This document shows, piece by piece, positions 17,531-20,000 of a stretch of DNA of 20,000 bases (positions within the stretch are counted from its first letter, which is position 1; each line of letters begins with the position of its first letter). The notes beneath the pieces are model-generated. The model was not told where the DNA came from. It ran no database searches and worked only from the letters and a program-made list of their open reading frames with translations. The translations under genes were made by a program, and so were the position numbers. Source of the stretch: Prorocentrum cordatum (Eukaryota; Sar; Dinophyceae; Prorocentrales; Prorocentraceae); contig CAUYUJ010001461.1 of NCBI GenBank assembly GCA_963575745.1, positions 55,001 to 75,000 on the forward strand, written 5' to 3'.

Positions 17531-18109
17531 TCCGAGGCTCGCCGAGATGACGACGGTCATCCTCGCTCGCGCCATCCCACGCATCGCGGCAATACTTCTC
17601 GCCATCATAGGTAGACGTGGACTCGAAGTCACGGGCGACGTCAAGCTAGTCCACCGGGACAGGGGGCCCGATCACATCGTCGGCGGGGCGGAGGAGCTGT
17701 GCACGGGGCGCACGAATGCGTCGTGGGATACCATCGCCGCGGAGTTCCCAGTAGTCGGGCTCGGGAGCTGGAGCCGTTGGCCCCGTGGCCTCGGGAAGGA
17801 CTGGTTCGAAAGCAGCGCCCCTGAGTCAGAACCTTCGGGAAGAGCTGGTTCGGGAAGCTTCATGATACTGGGGTCGTCCCAATCTGCTGGGCCTCGCAAC
17901 GCTGGGTCGTCTTTGCTTTGTTCACCCAGCGGGCGAGATGCCCGAGAAACTATCAACTCATGCGCTTCCGGATCGCGCTGTCGAAAGATGCTTTCGTTGA
18001 CGGGGAAAACGCACATGCCGTCCGGGATCGCGACGTCCCCGACTCGACGCACGTGACAATGCCTCCACCAGGGCGCCTGGCGCACGCGGCCGCATCGATG
18101 GCGAAATAG
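17531..18109 (-). pseudogene. Copia post-integrase region remnant
   Basis: A 137-codon minus frame (17672-18085) with acidic and proline-rich sequence lies downstream of the integrase core. Just upstream, in another frame, a segment reads YFHTGGRCSGDYFAIDAAAC (about 18085-18145). It resembles the conserved G-Y-x-L-x-P-G-G-x-W-x-G-D-Y-x-V segment that follows the copia integrase core. The reading frame changes between these pieces. Confidence 0.55.
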
Positions 18110-18720
18110 TCACCAGAGCAGCGACCGCCAGTGTGAAAATAGCATCCAATAACCTGCCTTCTCGCGTTGTCTCATCAATTTTTGAGCGGGCTTCCTGATG
18201 TCGGGATTGAGGCATTTCCACAGGATGCGATCACTGAGCGGAACAATGCGTCTCCTGGAGGATTCTCCGCATTGAACTTCGCGTGGCGCGTAGTCGTTGT
18301 AGGCTTCTTGTGAGGCAGCAACTCCGCGGCAGGAAGTAGTGGCGAAGATACGGCCACAACGGCGCGCCTGCGCAGCCTCTTTCCACCATTCATGACCCAA
18401 GCCAGAGTTGTGGACCCCCTCGCGGGGACCCTGCATGACTGACCTGACAGCACGTTCGACAATTTCATTGGTTTGTGGCCGATTTGGCGCGCCGGCGTCG
18501 CCCCGCAATCCCAGGTGTCGGCACGCCTTCTGCAGCTCGCCAGAATTGTCGGCGCAAGCGCGCTTCACCCCATCATTGGGGGGCGAGCAACTCGAGGAAG
18601 GGCGCCGCGGTAGTCTCGGCATCCTTGAGCTTCGCTGAGTAAGCCTTATGGCGCCAGTGAACTTGCCAAATACAACTAAAGCATACGTGTCACCATACCA
18701 AGGACAATGTGGTCGGCAAT
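18110..18720 (-). pseudogene. Copia integrase core, frameshifted
   Basis: The first catalytic Asp region reads LIADHIVLG (about 18735-18705) in one frame, which then stops. A second frame carries YSAKLKDAETTAAPFLELL up to a TGA. A third (18110-18622) carries CADNSGEL, the second Asp, and NRPQTNEIVERAVR with the catalytic Glu, then GLGHEWWKEA. These are in the usual order of the rve/DDE integrase core of copia elements. At least two frame changes are needed within about 150 bp, so the gene is dead. Confidence 0.8.
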
Positions 18721-18900
18721 CAGAGCCTCACCGAATCGCTTGGGCACGAATGCCACGCGTTGGCAGCTTTCGTCGGTGGGCTGCGTTGGCGGGTTGGATT
18801 TGGGCTTGCGTCGGCATGGTGTGTTCTGCGCCAAGATGCGTATACATACCTCGCAGTCAGGGCGCTTCGGATTGTGAGTGATTTTACGCGCGGGGCCGAT
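18720..18900 (-). pseudogene. Copia pre-integrase zinc-binding motif
   Basis: The minus strand at about 18885-18840 reads ITHNPKRPDCEVC, the second half of the H-H-C-C pre-integrase zinc motif (H...P-K-x-P-x-C-x-x-C) seen in copia polyproteins. A basic, Pro-rich stretch and KRFGEALIADHIV follow, leading into the integrase core. Confidence 0.65.
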
Positions 18901-18935
18901 GGGTGGCCGGGGTCGGCCTGGCAGCGTCGCGCCAA

Positions 18936-19035
18936 GCGTTGGTGGCGCAGGCGCGGGTCAGCCCACTGGCGCCCGGCCACGGAGCGCCTGGTCGCTTGCT
19001 GGCGGCGCAGACGCGGGCGCGCCCGCCGGCGCCAT
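18936..19035. repeat. 60-bp tandem repeat in the protease-integrase linker
   Basis: Two units of about 60 bp containing GGYGGCGCAGRCGCGGG (18941 and 19001), each followed by GGCGCC. On the minus strand it would encode an Ala/Pro-rich 20-residue repeat in the linker between protease and integrase. Confidence 0.6.
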
Positions 19036-19062
19036 GGCATCACCCACACAGCGCCTACACAT

Positions 19063-19880
19063 TCACAAGTGCTGATCATCCTGTCCACCTCGTCGCACTC
19101 GTCGTGGACGCCGTGATGCTTGCGGTGGGGCGCGCAACTGAGGCGGCAAAATCCGTTCGAGACGATTGAAGTCGAGTCCTGGCACGCGGTCGTTGACAAT
19201 AGCCCTATACCATTGACCATGTGGGTCCTGTAGGAAGTAATCCAGTTGTGGATTCCAGATTTGTCGGAAGTCGTCGTCTTGCACCAGTTGCCCCACTAAT
19301 AGTACCGAGGGGCAGGCGTCCAGTGCAAGAGCGGAGCGGGATTGTCCGATGTGCGGTAGCTGCAGGCGGATGCGCTCATCGACGATCCTGTCGCCATTGG
19401 CTGTTTCGGCTCTATGTCAGCATCCAGGGTGCACGTCAGCGGTTCCTTGTCGAGATCGGCCTTATCTTGGATGTGGTAAGCAGAACCACTGTCAAATATC
19501 CACGACCGTAACAACGCGGCAGTGGACCGCGTCGTAGTGGTAGACTCAGTCGCGGGCGATGCCACCGACGCTGTGTCGATGTGTGATGGTATCCGTAGTA
19601 AGTCTGGTCGGCGTCGTGAGATCGTCGCGCCATCGTTGAGCCTCGGCCCGGCCGTCGCGGAACGCCTGGGCGCCGCCCCCCAGCCGCCAGTCGGGCAACG
19701 GGTCGGGCACATCAACGGGGCCACCTTGGTTGACATGGGACTCATTTGACTTATGGAGGCGCCGTTGATGGACAGCGTAGGTGATGACGCCAGCGTTGTC
19801 GAGGTCGATCCGCACACGCCGTCGTCCTTCGGCGGTGGCGCATGTAGAGGCGGCCGCCGCGGTCTCTTCACGATTCACGC
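19063..19880 (-). pseudogene. Copia protease region, frameshifted
   Basis: The frame 19296-19871 contains SWIFDSGSAYHI, with the aspartic protease D-S-G triad at about 19485-19493, where copia polyproteins typically have W-x-x-D-S/T-G. A second frame carries ALDACPSVLLVGQLVQDDDF and then WYRAIVNDRVPGL (19063-19340), the C-terminal part of the same protease domain. Upstream sequence (19546-19878) in a third frame looks protein-like but has no motif I can name. Gag should lie beyond the window. The frame change within the domain indicates inactivation. Confidence 0.72.
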
Positions 19881-19959
19881 ACGTTCGGTCTCGTCGTTGG
19901 CTGCGCCGCAGTGCCGCTGCTGCAGACGCAGGGCCCCTGTATAGCGCATCGAGGGCGAC

Positions 19960-20000
19960 CGTTCGCCGCTGCTGCTGCTGCTGCCGCTGCCGGGCGAACG
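19960..20000. repeat. CTG-rich hairpin at window edge
   Basis: An inverted repeat CGTTCGCC (19960-19967) and GGCGAACG (19993-20000) flanks a CTG/CCG run. The window ends here, so the full extent is unknown. Confidence 0.6.

Larger units (their letters stand above)
14815..20000 (-). mobile_element. Decayed Ty1/copia retrotransposon, 5' part beyond the window
   Basis: Motifs occur on the minus strand in Ty1/copia order: protease, pre-integrase zinc motif, integrase, long linker, reverse transcriptase, RNase H. All are split among frames and interrupted by stops, so this is a dead copy. The gag region and 5' LTR would lie beyond base 20000. No LTR can be identified because its partner is outside the window. 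Order and motifs exclude gypsy, where integrase follows RNase H. Confidence 0.85.

Overview
The window looks like nuclear DNA of a GC-rich, repeat-laden protist genome. The retroelement proteins resemble families I know as abundant in dinoflagellates, and I recognise no host gene. The organism call is therefore an inference from the mobile elements. Every recognisable gene lies on the minus strand and belongs to one of two retrotransposons.

Layout by region. (1) 1-5269 holds no recognisable gene. It contains a possible 287-bp inverted-repeat (MITE-like) element at 888-1174, a TTCCCGG-type minisatellite, a (CT)n run, a 1.15-kb AC-rich repeat almost free of T on the plus strand, long (CA)n and (GA)n runs, and a diverged tandem repeat near 3.9-4.3 kb. 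(2) 5270-14027 is a nearly complete tyrosine-recombinase (DIRS-order) retrotransposon read right to left: repeat A1, Gag, Pol (DUF4326, a cytosine-methyltransferase-like region, reverse transcriptase and RNase H), a 1.1-kb repeat-rich spacer, a tyrosine recombinase broken by one frameshift, then repeats B1, A2 and B2. This A1...B1-A2-B2 arrangement is the split direct repeat layout known from Ngaro/PAT/VIPER-type DIRS elements. Each repeat pair differs at a single base, so the insertion looks young. (3) 14028-14815 is short overlapping open frames with no recognised product. (4) About 14815-20000 is a decayed Ty1/copia element, also on the minus strand and truncated by the window edge. Protease, zinc-binding pre-integrase, integrase, reverse transcriptase and RNase H motifs occur in the expected order but in constantly changing frames.

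How the genes would work together: in the DIRS element, Gag would package the RNA, RT/RNase H would copy it into DNA, and the recombinase would insert a circular product without target-site duplication. Gag and Pol share one reading frame and are separated by a single TGA. Pol could therefore be made by stop readthrough or from the first in-frame ATG, which lies exactly at the start of DUF4326. CCACG/CGTGG inverted repeats recur in repeats A and B and in the spacer before the recombinase gene, and are candidate recombinase or regulatory sites. The points most worth following are the Pol domain fusion, the TGA junction and these shared inverted repeats.
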